DNA of 64,000 bases from NCBI GenBank assembly GCA_026874595.1, contig CM049309.1, positions 90,852,723-90,916,722 on the forward strand, given 5' to 3'. Source of the stretch: Sipunculus nudus (Eukaryota; Annelida; Sipuncula; Golfingiida; Sipunculidae). The position numbers were made by a program, and so were the translations under genes. This document shows, piece by piece, positions 24,025 through 38,195 of this stretch. Position 1 is the stretch's first letter. Each line of letters begins with the position of its first letter. The notes beneath the pieces were generated by a model. The model was not told the origin of the DNA. It worked only from the letters and a program-made list of their open reading frames with translations, and did not search any database.

Positions 24025-26345
24025 CAGGGGCGGATACAGGATTTTGCAAGTTGAGGGGGGGGGGGGGCTATTAGATACTTTGCATAATATAATATATATA
24101 TATTTAGGCGCAGGCACTTGCCGTACTCTGTGAATCATTGGATACGTTATTTCAATTTAAGGCACTTTATACCTATAAGACAGAATTCTTTGCCGTTTTA
24201 AAAACGAAAAACTGCCCTTTTTTTATTCTTAAACTTCAGAATAATGATTTTAACAGAATCAACTGTTCTTGATGGATTAGAGAAGGAGGTATTAGATGGC
24301 CAGTACCACATCCAATCTCCCGAAACATCTAGTCGTAGTTTCAATCTAACATTAAATAATTTGCAGACTGGAAACTACCAAAACATAACTCCTCGCTTAT
24401 ATATCAAAATATACTTTTTGAATTTTTCCACTCCATATACGATCTGACAATTTGTAAATTGTGAAATTTTTGTAAACTGGTACAGATGTGCAACTTTAAA
24501 AATTTTCCCGAGACATAGTTTACAACTGGAAACTCGTGAACAAAGTTGAGAAAAAACGTAAATGCAGACAATTCATATTATGTGTATTTTTATTTTGTGA
24601 ATTTACAGTTTATTGCGCAAGGATTATATTAATTAAAAAATGTGGGGTAAGTTCAACAACTCGATTTTGCATAACCGGTCTGCTAGCCCCTTTCGGAAAG
24701 TATATTCAATTAAAGATTTCCCTAAAACAAAAAAATACAGACCGTCTTTTTATCGTCTTTTTTTCACAACAGTAAAGCATCTTTTAAATAAAAATATATT
24801 TGTGATCCAGGTAAACTCTATATTATTTAGGATTGTTTTTTTTCTTGCTCTCCTCATAAGTCCGTCTATAACTGTTGAATACAGCTGCTTACAGACGAAT
24901 CAACCAATGTCGATACTTACATGCTATACCTTGCTTCGCAGAGCTATAATTAACTCAGCAAATAAAGACTTTTCTAGTGCAAGCAGTTAGAATGCGGAAT
25001 TCATAGCAAAAGAATGAATGATCTGGACATTATTTTTTTCTCTCAACCGATATTTAAATAAAAATAAGACTTGGGTATATTAATAATCTCTTTCTAAGGT
25101 ATCGTATAGAGATGAACATCAGATGTGAGCACAAGTGCCCAACGATGTAAACATTTCATTCATTATTTTATCTCAAATACGGATCAGTCATAAAAAAGAC
25201 ACAACTACATCTAAACATTTAAGTGCATTAAACATCATTGGAAAAGGCAAACGAATAACTCATGATTGAATATTATTCTCTAACTATTTTTTAAGATATT
25301 ACTCACCAGCGTTTATATTGAATTACTGGTATAGCTTAAATAACTTTTCCATGTGTGCAGTTGCTTCATTAGACTATAAGTATAACTTGCTTTAATACGT
25401 TCAAACGTCATATCTCTTTTATATATACGTCGGAATTATACAATGCATCTTTCGTTCGCATATTTATGCATTTTCGTTTAAATATTTATTTGTTAATTTA
25501 TACATTTGTAATCGATAATAAATCTTCCAAAAAATGATGCTATAGGTATTAAACATTGTCAATTTACTAAAGTTTCTTGTACCGTTTTGTATATTTTTTT
25601 CTTTTAAAGAGCGACAAGGACAAATAATTTCAAAACAGATTCCCCATTGAGAATTTCAACTGATATATACAGCCAAAACCAAAGTCCCCCATACATGTTA
25701 TTTATGACGAGGCAGTAAATTTCCACTGCCTATCATAAAAATCTAATGCTATGATGTATGTATATTCAGACACTCTTTATTATTTTTTATTTTTAACGAA
25801 TTATATTGACATTTGTTTAAAAGAATAAATTATTTTTATTTCTAGGATAGAGAGACTTGAAAGAGGCTTGTTTTTTAGTTAAACGCTTATCCATGTTCAC
25901 ATGGAAGATGTCCAGGCCCAAGGACAGCTGTTTGAGAAAGCCACGGTTGTTAGATCATGTAGATCGAAATTTTTAAACAACAAGGACCTAGGGCCATAAT
26001 GGTGGCCGGGCATATGTTTAACTAGGAAAGTGTGGCATCAGTGATGGTGCGGGACGGACGGACGGATTGAAGGACAGACGGACGAAAGGACGGTCCGACT
26101 GACAGAGGCGGACCATTTAAGTAGTCTTCTCTCCTAACGGCGGGGGAATAAAAAGATGCCTGATCCTGGTGTAGACATGCGTCTCTCCCAACGATTTCTG
26201 GGGTGTTCAGCTTTTGTTTTTAAGTTGAAAGGGTGATATTTGTATGACGGCAACTGAAAATAATGTAAAGAAAGTCTTCTCTGATAAAAATGATAACAAT
26301 GTTTCAAGCTTGGGGGGGGGGCCTCCCCCTCTGGATCCGCCACTG
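24025..26345. mobile_element. Possible hAT-like element defined by CAG(G/T)GGCGGAT ends
   Basis: The left end reads CAGGGGCGGATACAGG and the right end, reversed, CAGTGGCGGATCCAGA. Both are followed by a G-rich run, like hAT-type termini. No convincing 8-bp target duplication flanks them (TTGAGTAT versus CAGTATGC) and no transposase is seen between. They may be two unrelated solo ends rather than one 2.3-kb element. Confidence 0.25.
26047..26100. repeat. GGACGGACGGAC-rich dispersed repeat fragment
   Basis: GGACGGACGGACGGATTG followed by GACAGACGGACGAAAGGACG. It is similar in composition to the tail at 6685-6720 and the reversed block near 45160. Confidence 0.45.
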
Positions 26346-29342
26346 CAGTATGCCAGTTTTTACATTATTTATCATTATTATTCATTGCGATTATTTATCA
26401 TCATTATAGTTACCACAAATTGTACAGAAACTTGAATAAGCCATACAAAAATATCATTTTATAATTTATAATAAAAGGGGAAATGTCTATCGATAAAACA
26501 TGCGGGAATCTGAATAATTTTTTTTGTGTGTAAACATTATCTACAGTGATAATATTTATCCGTCATATAACAGACACCTTTGACATTATTACATTTGAGA
26601 AATCCAATGCAAATCCACAGGTCCAATCATCTAAAGTCACACAAGACAAATTGAAATCAATTGACAATAGAAGAAAAGTTGTGTCTTTATCTGTCTTTCG
26701 TGGACGCAAAATGTCAGTAGAAATGAGTATTCACTTATAAGTGTAATTTTGTAAATAAAAACGAATAAGTCTTCCAGACAAATAAAGTGAGGACCACCCA
26801 AGTGAGGACCACCCAAGTGGTGTCCTATACAAAAGCGGGTATCAGTTTCAATATCTACTTCATTGTTACAAAACCCTTGTGCTTGTATCCATGCCATCGG
26901 ATTTCTCTCTCGGAATGTTTTTAAAGAGAGTTCATTTTATACGCTATTTGTCAGAATGTCGTACAGGACTTCTAAGTTCCTATTTAATCTATCTGATTGC
27001 CTTTGGACTGGGTGGGTCATACTTCGGTGATACCGTATCTGGTCTTATATATGCATGAGGGGTTCTCGCAAAGATATCACATATAATATTTCACTAATAC
27101 TCGTGCAATCTTGATAATGGAAATAACTAGCACAGAAAAAGCATTCTATTTGTTGGAATATTCTTCACGTACACAACGATTACGGCCGTAATACAAATGA
27201 CCTATAATAAAGGAGTCACACAAATCCTGTTCGTACTGTTTCAGGAGGCAGTATGTTCCCTTCTGGTTAGAATTTAAACATCACACCTCTGAACTCTTAT
27301 ATACACAAGTGGGTTAAGAAATAATTACCCGGGAATTATGTGCGCGGACAGAAACCAGCAATGTGGCGCGGGTGCAACATCTACACGGTAATCAAGGCCA
27401 GACATTCCCAGAAAAACTTTATTTTTTCAGCATTTGACTAAGTTTTTAAAAAGTCAGTGGAAAGGTACCTTCCATTCATGGAAACGCCTTCAGATAATAT
27501 TAATGCATTCCTGTTTATATATTCAGTGAAGTTTAAGATGCCTGTGAATGCAATGAGACCTGAAGTGATAGGAACGCGATAGTAGAATACGAGTAGCCCT
27601 AGCCCTCCGTGATTTGTGCCATTTTGTTATGGTTTATGTTTTATCATATTCAGAACAAATTTTTGGATAATTCAAGTATGGTCTTGTGTTGTAAAATAAG
27701 AGATTAAATTTTTTTCAAAATCAGTAAATTTTGTTATGTAAAAACAATTACATTTAAAGCAAACACAAGAAATGTAGTGAAAATTAACTTTTAAGCAGTT
27801 CCCCTCTTTAAACTTGAAAATATTCAGGTTGAAGAGAGCTATATAATGCCTGTAGAATTTGAATATTTGAGAATTCCGTCGAATACAGAGTTTACAATCT
27901 ACAAAAAAAGTATGTAATTTAAACTAACTCACTATGGCCATTTCATAGACCGATTCCGTTAAAGTTGGGTAGAAGTGTATTAATTTACGTCAATGATGTT
28001 GATCTAATCTTGATACAATGAAAAGTCTCCGTATCTCCTATATGCGTTGTTAGTTGCATTAAGATGGTCCTTTTTGCATTCTGGTATTACCTGATGATTG
28101 TCCTGGTAACGATGGCTCAAGTAACACCAGAGGTTTTAATTTCCGATCCTAATAGTTACCTTAAGATGTTTCCTTTATTTAGACACCGGTTTTGTGTATC
28201 TCTTATATGCGGCAGATGCACTTGATGACGATTGAGAACACGACCGCTGATATACCGTTTGCAAACCTTCATTCATTGGAGAAAAGAACATGTATAATGG
28301 GTATTATAATGTTGGTAATCTTGGTGAATCTCGTTGAATATGTAACCAGTGGTCCAGTACATGTTGCAGTGTACTATAGCTTATAGAACAGGAAATTAAG
28401 TAGCATCTGTAAATGGTGAACCCGTAATCTTAGGGAATGAGTCCAACGTGAATACTTGTTGGATGAAGATTTACGAAAATACGCAACTGTCACGATCGCT
28501 TGAGATCTAAGAAATAATCTCCTCGCCTAACCTCTTTTGGCCCAGGTGTTCTACTGGCCAAATAATGCAAGGACGTGGTGTGTCTGTGCAAATGCAATTG
28601 AAAACGACGAAATAGGCATTGAAAATGACGATATATGATACCGAAACCACCTTTCCTGTTGCCACACTAGGTTATAAAAATAGCATTCAGGTTGAATTGA
28701 AATTACTACTTTTTCAGATACAAGGTGTACTAGAGTATATGAACTAAATAAAATGGTAAGAGAACACGCATGTGATGGGTACAGCTGATTTTAATGCATC
28801 TACAGAGTGAAAAGAGGATTTTTACGAAATGCTGGAATAATTGTAAAAAAAAAAAACATGAGACCATCAAAACAAAATGGTATCCAAAATATCAGTTTTA
28901 TCGAAGGTGGAAAGTGGAAACAGTCTTGCCGGTTAATGTGTTGTCTGATCTGATATTTAGAGCTGTAAAGTATTATTTTAAACATTAAGCTGATGTTTCT
29001 GGACTATGTCACGGTTTTCCCGATGGCACGATCTTTACTCAGCAGGTGATATCGGCAGAAACATCGCCTTCCTTACATGAACTTGTAAGCATGGATCCTG
29101 AAGAGTGCAAAGTCACAGGTAAGTAAACAGATGTCTGACGCATGTCTGGTGAGGATTAATGTACATCCAGATTGTATTCATGGATATAAAATAGGAATTT
29201 AAAACACTTTATAATCTGTTAACAGCATATGTCGAATATTTTCTGGTTACATGCAAATAACCTGCATTATTTATATCCGCCATTATTTATTTGCGTTCAT
29301 TCCATCCGTGTATGTGTGTTTGTGTGAAACATAACTCACACA

Positions 29343-29460
29343 GTCGTGAACGGAATTCCATGAAATTTTCAGAGCATTCGGGAATGTGCCAATGAAGAAT
29401 CGAATAGATTATTGGTGTGGGCCCTGCTCATGATCTGGATCCTGGAAAGACTTCCTGGAA
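29343..29460 (+). repeat. Dispersed repeat, copy 1
   Basis: The order 'GTGAACGGAATTCCATG', 'GAATGTGCCAATGAAGAATC', 'ATTGGTGTGGGCC' and 'CATGATCTGGATCC' matches the reverse complement of 42730-42860 block by block. The family seems widespread in animals, but a database match was not made. Confidence 0.6.
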
Positions 29461-32400
29461 TGCTCACGAATGTGCAGTCACACATCCTGATAGAACGTGG
29501 GAAATTGGACCCTGTGTGTGAATGCAAACACTCGTTCGGTAACATGTGCACCAATAAACCTGGGAATATGGGCCAATAAGTGAATGAAAACACGGGTTGC
29601 GTAGTTCCGACATTAAGTCGGAGGCCTGCATTCTTGAGAATGCATATTTCTACTAAATTAGTATAATCATGCAATATTAAATACTAAATAAAAACTTTTT
29701 CTGTGAATCTATATGGTAGTCCGCCTAGGATATGTGATTTTTAAAGTCAATCCAACTTATGGTATTTTCTAAACAAACAACCCATGAATATTTAAAAAAA
29801 GAATCAATGCCATTGATTTTACAGAGCTGGGAGAAATGAAGATGTTCCTGGTGTTCTGCTTGATGAAAGGAAGGGACCATGTCAGACGGCACTTCATTCT
29901 GTCTTCCACAGGTTTGTCCTCAGGAGTCAGCCGGGGGAGAACAAAGAGAAGGACTGATTTGTGAGAAGTTGGCACACTTGACACACTTTCCCCAAAGGGC
30001 TAGTCGGGATGGGCAGTTGCGTGATAAAGCGCTAGTTATGTCAATGAGTTCTTCAGCCAATACCATAGAACCAGCCACATGAGAGGAATCACTAAAATAC
30101 CATAGAACCAGCCACATGAGAGGAATCATTAAAATAAAAGGTCAGACCGCCACCGAAGGAGAAGTCTCTGTAGTTTGCGGTTAGGTACCTTGTTCAGTCC
30201 CGTTTAAACAGTTGTATATGACAGGATGTAAATGAAATAAATCAATTGGATATCTGCTGATTTAAAGGTTTTAAAGTATAGTCAAGATAACACGCCCGGG
30301 AAGAGTTTTTCTTACTAACAAATTGTTTGCATTGTTGTTCATTGTTCTTACAAAGAGATCCAACATCATAACAATCATAGTTTTATTTCTTGCGTACGAC
30401 AAGATATTGATGGCCGCACAGATTTTTTAATCAAACAGATCTAGTTAAAGTTTCCTTTAGCCAAAACCTGATGATAAAAACAACTGAGGATTAATACCAA
30501 TCAAAAGGTATTTATATTTGGTACGTATTTAACAATTTCTCCACAATATAGTCCTCGATAGTTTCTAAAAACAGGAACGTCTGCAAACTTTCTGCTGTTG
30601 ATGCGAGTTTCTGCTGTACGGTTTTCGCTTTTTGTTTCCTGAAATAAGGACACACTGGCAGTGCGGCATTTTAGTACAAATGTTTCATTATGTTTTCAAC
30701 GGCAGCCCTGGTTGACTGTTTGAAGGTGGAGATGCATTTATTTAGTTATTTATTTTTATTTATTTATTTTTGACAGCGGTGTCCAGTTATATGAACGTAT
30801 GTTATATCCTATCTGGAAGTGGAGTAACAAAAGAAAAAAAATAGTTTAATTGAAAATGGCGTTATAAAATGAATGTTGACGTATTAGGTGGGGATATCAT
30901 CTACACAGTCCTGCAAGAGATGTATCGTTATTGGTTAAGATACAATGGGGACCATTAAGGTACAGGAATCTTTGTTGGATGTTTCTGTAATGCTATTACA
31001 CGCCTTGATCTACATTTATATTACGTGATTCTAAAGACTCACAACGTGGCAGAGATGTCACGTGTAGGCTATGAGTATACCGTCAAAACATGCTTGGGAA
31101 AAATTTATACAACAGATCTGGTTTCTCATGAGTGCTGAATAGATCGATTCGAAATAAATTTTGTTGACTGCTAAAGGGGTGGGTTATAAAATACACGTCT
31201 TGACTTGAGTCTAGACTTACGTTTATAAGTGCAGTCTCGAGTGTAGAAGTTGTCCTAAGACAACTCTAAAGATTATCTCAGTATCGCGGGCTTGTCCAAC
31301 GATCTTGATTTGAAAATGACTTTAATTAACTGACATTATTGTGACAGTGTGTACCTTCAGACTTCATTAAGGCATCCCGAGACCTGTGCTTTACGGGAGC
31401 AATCGAATGTTTCCAAGACCGTTCGCAGGGCAGATTTGAACACTGAAACTGAAACTGACTCTAGACTCTGTTTTCAAGAGGTCAAGGCTGTCCTGAGATG
31501 AAGATTGTAACCTACTATCGGTGAGAGTATCCATGGCTTGATGCGCTATCTACAACTCTGGCATGTCTATAGATATGGGTCAGCAGGGAATGTCTTTCTA
31601 ACACAGAATCATCAGCTGAATGTGAGTGACTTTTCATATGGTAAATTCTTAGTACAATCTACACTTAAGATCAGATTACCCAGGAATGGTTTCATACCTC
31701 TGTTTGAATTTTAACGCCCTTTTTAAATGGACCGTGTATTAAGAGCTGTACAATTGTTTTAGCACCACCTACCAATCGTTTAAAGAAACATCTTTTATTT
31801 CAGATTTCCAAGTGATGTGATCATGCATTTATCTCAATAATGTATTGTTCTGAAATTTGATATGCCCCAATGATCTTGAGTCGTTTTTATGAAAGTATTT
31901 TGTTTCATAAATTGTTGAACTTTGTCTTGTCAATGGAACCTCTGTATCCATTGGACAAGACATGTAAACCTTGTCGCCTACAAAACTGTTTTGATTCACG
32001 TAAAATGAAGGAAGGCTTCATAGCCAGTTCCACAATTTCAATGCTGATTGACCGTGGACAGATCTATCTTTTAAGCAAGACTTACAAAGCCATGCACCAT
32101 TTCCTTCTAACATTATCTTAAACAGTTCAGGGTTCTAAGAAGCAGCATAATGACTCTTTCAGAAAAGTTCCAACAGCCAAAGCCTACAAGCCTACATCAT
32201 TACAATATGATATAGTCAATATTTTGAATCTCACAATATTAATATGGAATACTGTGTTATATCGATGATAAATTTGCGATTTACATCGGTTCTATAGACT
32301 AGAAAGACTTATCACCTGTGAAGATTTTGAATATTTTTGAAGATTTTTGAACAAAACCGGAACCGGAAGGCCAGCTGTTCTCATCCTCAGTAGGAGGCAC

Positions 32401-35400
32401 CGCTTTAACCATTGACTGTAGCTGTCAATCCTAATATTCTTGGTTAAAAGTGGGATCGTAGACAAGTTCCATAATAGTATTCGGAAGGTGATTAGGTTTT
32501 CATCCGATCCAAATGCATTGAAACGGCTGTTTCGCACATGATATGAGAACAGGTATATGTGAAAACTCCGCCTACGATTTATTCAGCCCACGCATTGACC
32601 TAGATTAAGAGTAAGTTATAGTAGCTGGAGCTGTCCTGTTTTCTTTCCAACCATGTGAAGAAAAGTGCCGAAAATTTACCCTTTTCCAAACAAGACTGAA
32701 AGATAGTTAAAACTTCCCGTTAACATGTAGGCCATGTTGAGCCACCAGTACTACCGAATAGCGCACTAAACCTAGTGTATATGTATGTGTTCAACGTTAT
32801 GGGGCATTTGTTCAGCCATTGGTGTGTAAAACTACTTTCGCAATAGCAATATATAGCTCAGGTAATCTGAAAGGTACAAAGAAGTATGGAAATTCCGAAT
32901 GACGGTATATTTCTTACTATGGATGATATATACATAGCATTTGTGAATATAGTGTATAAGCACATTAAATGGACTTACATTGTTGGGCAAAATGCTTTGT
33001 TAATAAAATTTCCTTTTCGTAAGTAGGAAACGCAACAAGTTCCCTCAAATGAATACTGGAACACATATCGGGTCGGTGATTCTGTGATTTGTTATAAATA
33101 GAAACATTTTTCTTTATGAACGAATTCTGTATAGGGTCTCTTCCTGTTACATGAAATTCCCTGACCCAGTTACAGTGTCATTGTTATACCTGAAACGTCC
33201 TCGTGACGCTCACAACAGGCTGATGATTCTGTTAGATTATTCAGGCAACAGAAGGTTGCTCTGCTTGCCGCTTGCTGCCAACGATACACGCATGACTTGT
33301 ACGGGTTCCTTAATGTATCTGAAAATGCCTGTAGACCAAATCATCACGACACACTCTGTAGGCGTTCAGTCAAGTGACATCTCTTTATCTGTCTGTTTAA
33401 AGGGATGCAGGGCTTCTCAATGACGTCAACTGCCTTCAAACAGACACGAGCATGTCAGATCGTAAGTCTTCATGAATGTAAGCCAGCTGTGCTGTTGACA
33501 TATCTGTGTTATAATTTTTGTGTTGGTGCACTTTAATAACCATAATCATAATAATCATACAAAGAAAGTTTGAACAATTATTATAATAAGGATACTTATG
33601 AAGATGAGGATGGATAATGATCCTAATCAAATCATGAAAACGAGAAACTAGCCGGAGCAGCTGGTTACATTATAAATAAATACAGCTGCAATGTTTTATT
33701 TATGATTCTTCCATGGACACTCCAAAATTATGTGATAAATTATAACACATATTTAAAGGGGCCTAATCACCTTTAAAGTATGTTGAATTAACACGTAAAA
33801 TAGCTTCTTCCCTTTAATATAAAATTGTTCCTGCCAAAATGTTGCCCTGTAAATGAGTGTTAAATACAGTTGACCGGGCGCGATTACAGGTGACAACATA
33901 AACACAGCGCATTGGACTTGGTGCATGAGTGAGCCATAACACCTGCCAATCATGATTTGCCCGACTGACTTGGCCCCAAAATTGTAATACATGTTCCTGC
34001 TGGCTGAAATATTGTGTGTTGTGGCTCACAATCGGACCTCTGGTCACGCGGCATTGTTATGGTATACAGAGACATGTTGACTGTGTTTACAAACAAGCAG
34101 AACACGAGCAAAGTGTTAAACAGCTGTATGCCAGGTACTGAGACCGTGTGCTGGGATGGTTCTGCTGGGAAACTTTTGTATAAAGCACAACTGAACCGAT
34201 AGTGTTAAAGAATAGGCATAATAATGCTCCTGATTATGTCCCTTTAAGGTTAAATCTTTCTCTGGAGAAAACTAGCTACCCAAATACTGTGTTGTTTAAA
34301 ATTTTGACACCAAAAGGTCATATGATTTATACGCATTGACAATGAAACAACAAAATTAATATCAATTCCTTCTAAATAAATCCCCCGGATATACCTACCG
34401 GTGACACGTACTCCTGCCTAAAAGGGCTCTCCAAAAGCAAAAGTATTTCTTGATTTTTGCTGAAGATTATAATTATATTGCTCATGAAAACCAACAATTT
34501 GTACCAACTGAGAAAAAACCATTATTTGATTTCTTTTTCAAAGAAATGTACTGTAATGGTGTTTTGATGTCAGCTTTATTTGAGTGGCCCAAAATAACAC
34601 AGACAAAACATCAATGTATGCTTTCTCTGATAAGGCTATGTAAATGGCTGCCTTGTTGCTGTTTATAGCTTGCGGTTCTGGTTTGTCAAGTGTGATTGAA
34701 TGAGGGCCGGCTCGCTATAAGAGTTCGATCAAAAGCACCGAGTACTCTACATACCATAAACTTCTACTTCTACGGCGTGTGCTTCAATTTCCCTCTCTCT
34801 AGGCTGCAATAAGCAAAACTTTATGTGAATATTTCCAGCTGTTAGGTTCTCCTAATACGCTGATCAATAATTTCCGGTGGGCAGTGAATATAGGGGATAC
34901 TGAAACGTTGCAAAGTACAATTTCTCTCTTCACTTTGTGCCTTTGATAAAACTTTGACTGCTGCATCTTTTCATCCGAAACTGTTCTCGGTTTGTTTATA
35001 AGTATTATGATTAGGATCTTGTTAGTTGGTTGATACGAGGGTTGGTCTGTGTGAGTGTTTTACTTAAATTTTTATTGACGTAGTTTAAGTAAACTTAAAA
35101 TCTCGTAATGTTGGACGATAAATGACATTATGTGAGATTTCACGAAAACACTAATAATTGTTTTACTCTTTTAAAAATGTCTGTCCTGTGTTACATTTGA
35201 TAAACTCTACCAAATATAGTGTCGTCCAATCTCGACTTATGTCAAGAAACAAGAATGCCATGGCTTCGTTAAAATCTGTCGGCTGGACAGAGCTGGCCAT
35301 GTGTCATGATTACATATCTTGTTATAGATAATTTCAATTACGTGCAGGTGTTAAGGCGCAACAATAAAGTTGACAACACGGGAAATTAAAAGAACACTTG

Positions 35401-35798
35401 TTGTAAGGAAATATTAATTTGTTGCCATGGCTCTAAGATGACACGTATCTGAATTCTGAAATTCGTCACAGTGCAAAAAGGCACTGTCAGGGATACAAAA
35501 ATGCAGTGTAACTGCCGACTATTGTAAACATCAATCAAGTAAGCATCTGAAAAAAAACAATCTACACATCATTCCTATCTCCTAGATAATAGACAAGCTA
35601 TGTTGTCATACACACATAAGTGTATGCATTTTGAACTTGCTAGACGGTAGGTATTTATCTTATATAGTTTTAAAATTGTAATAATTAAAGTAGAATTAAT
35701 GACATACACGAAGCGCCGTTTCGCAAGCCAAAAGTCACAGACGGTGATTTAAAAGTTGTTAAATATTAATGTTCGTTCTCGCCAATTGTTCATATCAT
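29461..35798. other. Non-coding DNA
   Basis: No gene is recognised. A 37-bp tandem duplication lies at 30062-30135. A less AT-rich patch at about 33875-34060 contains bHLH and homeodomain-like words and could be regulatory. Frames such as 33151-33423 are open by chance and show no motif. Confidence 0.45.
30062..30135. repeat. 37-bp tandem duplication
   Basis: Two adjacent copies of a segment starting ACCATAGAACCAGCCACATG, differing at one base (CACTAAAAT versus CATTAAAAT). Confidence 0.95.
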
Positions 35799-36971
35799 AC
35801 TCTGTTACACATCTTAGGCTGTACTTGGTGTTGCTCTGTTACCCATAAAAGGCTGTACTTGGTGATGCTCTGTTACACATTATAGGCTGTACTTGATGAT
35901 GCTCTGTTAGACATTATAGGCTGTACTTGTTGATGCTCTGTTAGAAATTATAGGCTGTACTTGGTGATGCTCTGTTACACATTATAGGCTGTACTTTTTG
36001 ATGCTCTGTTAGACATTATAGGCTGTACTTGTTGATGCTCTGTTAAACATTATAAGCTGTACTTGGTGATGCTCTGTTACACATCATAGGCTGTACTTGG
36101 TGATGCTCTGTTACACATTATAGGCTGTACTTGGTGGTGCTCTGTTACACATCATAGGCTGTACTTGGTGATGCTCTGTTATACATCATAGTCTGTACTT
36201 GGTGATGCTTTGTTACACATTATAGGCTGTCCTTGATGATGCTCTGTTAAACATTATGAGCTGTACTTGGTGATTCTCTGAAGCACATTATAAGCTGTAC
36301 TTGGTGATTCACTGTTACACATCATAGGCTGTACTTGGTGATGCTCTGTTACACATCATAGGCTGTACTTGGTGATGCTCTGTTAGACATTATAGGCTGT
36401 ACTTGATGATGCTCTGTTAGACATTATAGGCTGTACTTGGTGATGCTCTGTTAGACATTATAGGCTGTACTTGGTGATGCTCTGTTACACATCATAGGCT
36501 GTACTTGGTGATGCTCTGTTACACATCATAGTCTGTACTTGGTGATGCTTTGTTACACATTATAGGCTGTCCTTGATGATGCTCTGTTTGACATTATAGG
36601 CTGTACTTGGTGATGCTTTGTTACACATTATAGGCTGTCCTTGATGATGCTCTGTTTGACATTATAGGCTGTACTTGGTGATGCTCTGTTACACATTATA
36701 GGCTGTACTTGGTGATGCTCTGTTACACATTATAGGCTGTACATGGTGGTGCTGTGTTAGACATTATAGGCTGTACTTGGTGATTCTATGTCACTCATTA
36801 TAGGCTGTACTTGGTGATGCTCTGTTTAACATTATAGGCTGTACTTGGTGATGCTCTGTTTAACATTATAGGCTGTACTTTTTGATGCTCTGTTAGACAT
36901 TATAGGCTGTACTTGTTGATGCTCTGTTAAACATTATAGACTGTACTAGGTGATGCTCTCTTACACATCAT
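35799..36971. repeat. 34-bp satellite array, about 34 copies
   Basis: The unit is close to GGCTGTACTTGGTGATGC followed by TCTGTTACACATTATA, 34 bp in all. It is repeated head to tail across about 1.17 kb. Variants alternate at fixed sites (ACACAT, AGACAT or AAACAT; TTGGTG, TTGATG or TTGTTG). Larger blocks recur, so higher-order duplication has occurred. No long frame is open. Confidence 0.96.
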
Positions 36972-37904
36972 TAACTCTGCCTGATAAGGCCCCGACGGGA
37001 GTCATTTAAATGAAATTCTTGGTACTTGCTCGGGGAGGGGTCAATGCCAATCCTTGATACATTTGCATAACTAAAGTACATGTATAAATTAAGTTGAATG
37101 ACATATTAAATGTTTTAACAGTTTCTTTAAAAAAGATTCTCACGTAAGCCGTCTCATCTACAATATTTTCTAGTCGATTTTCGCCGGCCAGAAAAATCAG
37201 AAGATCGGTTCAGATATGAGGGTGCTGCTGGCTGGATTTTTTTTTTTTTAATTTCGGCAGAACAAATCGGCTGCAGAAATCCCTGACACTGTCAATGATA
37301 TACCGGCCGATTTTCATCCAGCGAGAGAATTCGGTAAATGTGATGACGGAAACGATCAAATCGGCTGATTCATAACTTAATTTTCCTTCTTTTTATCATT
37401 TCTGACGCAAATAATGATCCTTGAGACGAAATTAGTAGTGACCAAAAGACCGGAGAAATCTGGTGATCTGCACGGAAAATCGATAGGTGTGCGTGCACGC
37501 ACCGTCGAGACTTGTATATTTTTTTTTCTGGCAAGGTGAAAAAATTGCCCGCATAAACAAAAAACAAAAAAAACTGTAGATGGATGGCCGGCTTTATATC
37601 CCGGCTGCGTAAGTAAAAAGCAACTTGCAGCAACCATACTGCTTATAGAACAGCTTTTTTTTTTTAAATATGAAACAATTAGTTCAGCTATACAGGTGAG
37701 ATACCAGTCAAACTGATCACAAGTTGATGATCGCCGCTCCGACATCTATTTTATGAATATATAAATGAACAAGCCTGCACGTAATCTGGCCGAAATCATA
37801 ACTGCAAATAAAATATAACGTATCAAACGTGAATATTTGATATAGAAAATTTCAAAAGATGTTTTTGATTACTCAATACAGAAATTGTACAAGAGTATTT
37901 TTAT

Positions 37905-38195
37905 TGTTTCAATTGCCTTGCTCATTATTCATGAAATTAACACCAGAGCAGCAAGGTCTCTTACAGCGTAGCTGCCAGGGCCTTGCGAGTAGACTAACGA
38001 AACGCACAGATTTTTGTCTGCATACGCAGATATATGTAAAATACGGCATAATATTTCTTTGAATTCGTCCCTCATTTTACTTGGTTTAATTGCTTTGTTC
38101 ATTTTTCATTAAATAGATACCAGAGCACCAAGGTCTCTGAAAGCGAAGCTGCCATAGCTCTGCTAATCTTGTCTGCATGTAAAGTACAGCATTTT
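37905..38195. repeat. Diverged direct repeat, period about 180 bp
   Basis: The segment 'AATTGCCTTGCTCATTATTC ... CCAGAGCAGCAAGGTCTCT ... AGCTGCCA' (about 37910-37980) recurs as 'AATTGCTTTGTTCATTTTTC ... CCAGAGCACCAAGGTCTCTG ... AGCTGCCA' (about 38088-38155). Confidence 0.7.

Larger units (their letters stand above)
22947..29342. other. Non-coding AT-rich DNA
   Basis: No gene or RNA is recognised. It contains a G-run near 23716, two oppositely oriented CAGNGGCGGAT-type ends (24025 and 26345), a GGAC-rich dispersed-repeat fragment near 26047-26100 and a 16-bp direct doublet (AAGTGAGGACCACCCA, about 26785-26816). Open frames are short and lack motifs. Confidence 0.45.

Noticed and set aside
24640-24990. 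Frame of 116 codons with a hydrophobic segment
   Set aside because: AT-rich chance frame. The hydrophobic stretch follows from T-rich codons and there is no family similarity.
24025-26345. A single complete hAT element of 2.3 kb
   Set aside because: Ends are hAT-like, but the flanking octamers do not match and no transposase lies between. Kept only as a low-confidence feature.
34690-34770. tRNA-like box B (GAGTTCGATC)
   Set aside because: No box A at proper spacing and no cloverleaf.
35799-36971. CRISPR-like array (34-bp repeat)
   Set aside because: The units are contiguous with no unique spacers, and the genome is animal. This is a satellite.
37370-37745. Minus-strand frame of 122 codons
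   Set aside because: No recognisable domain, a biased composition and no splice or promoter context; treated as chance.
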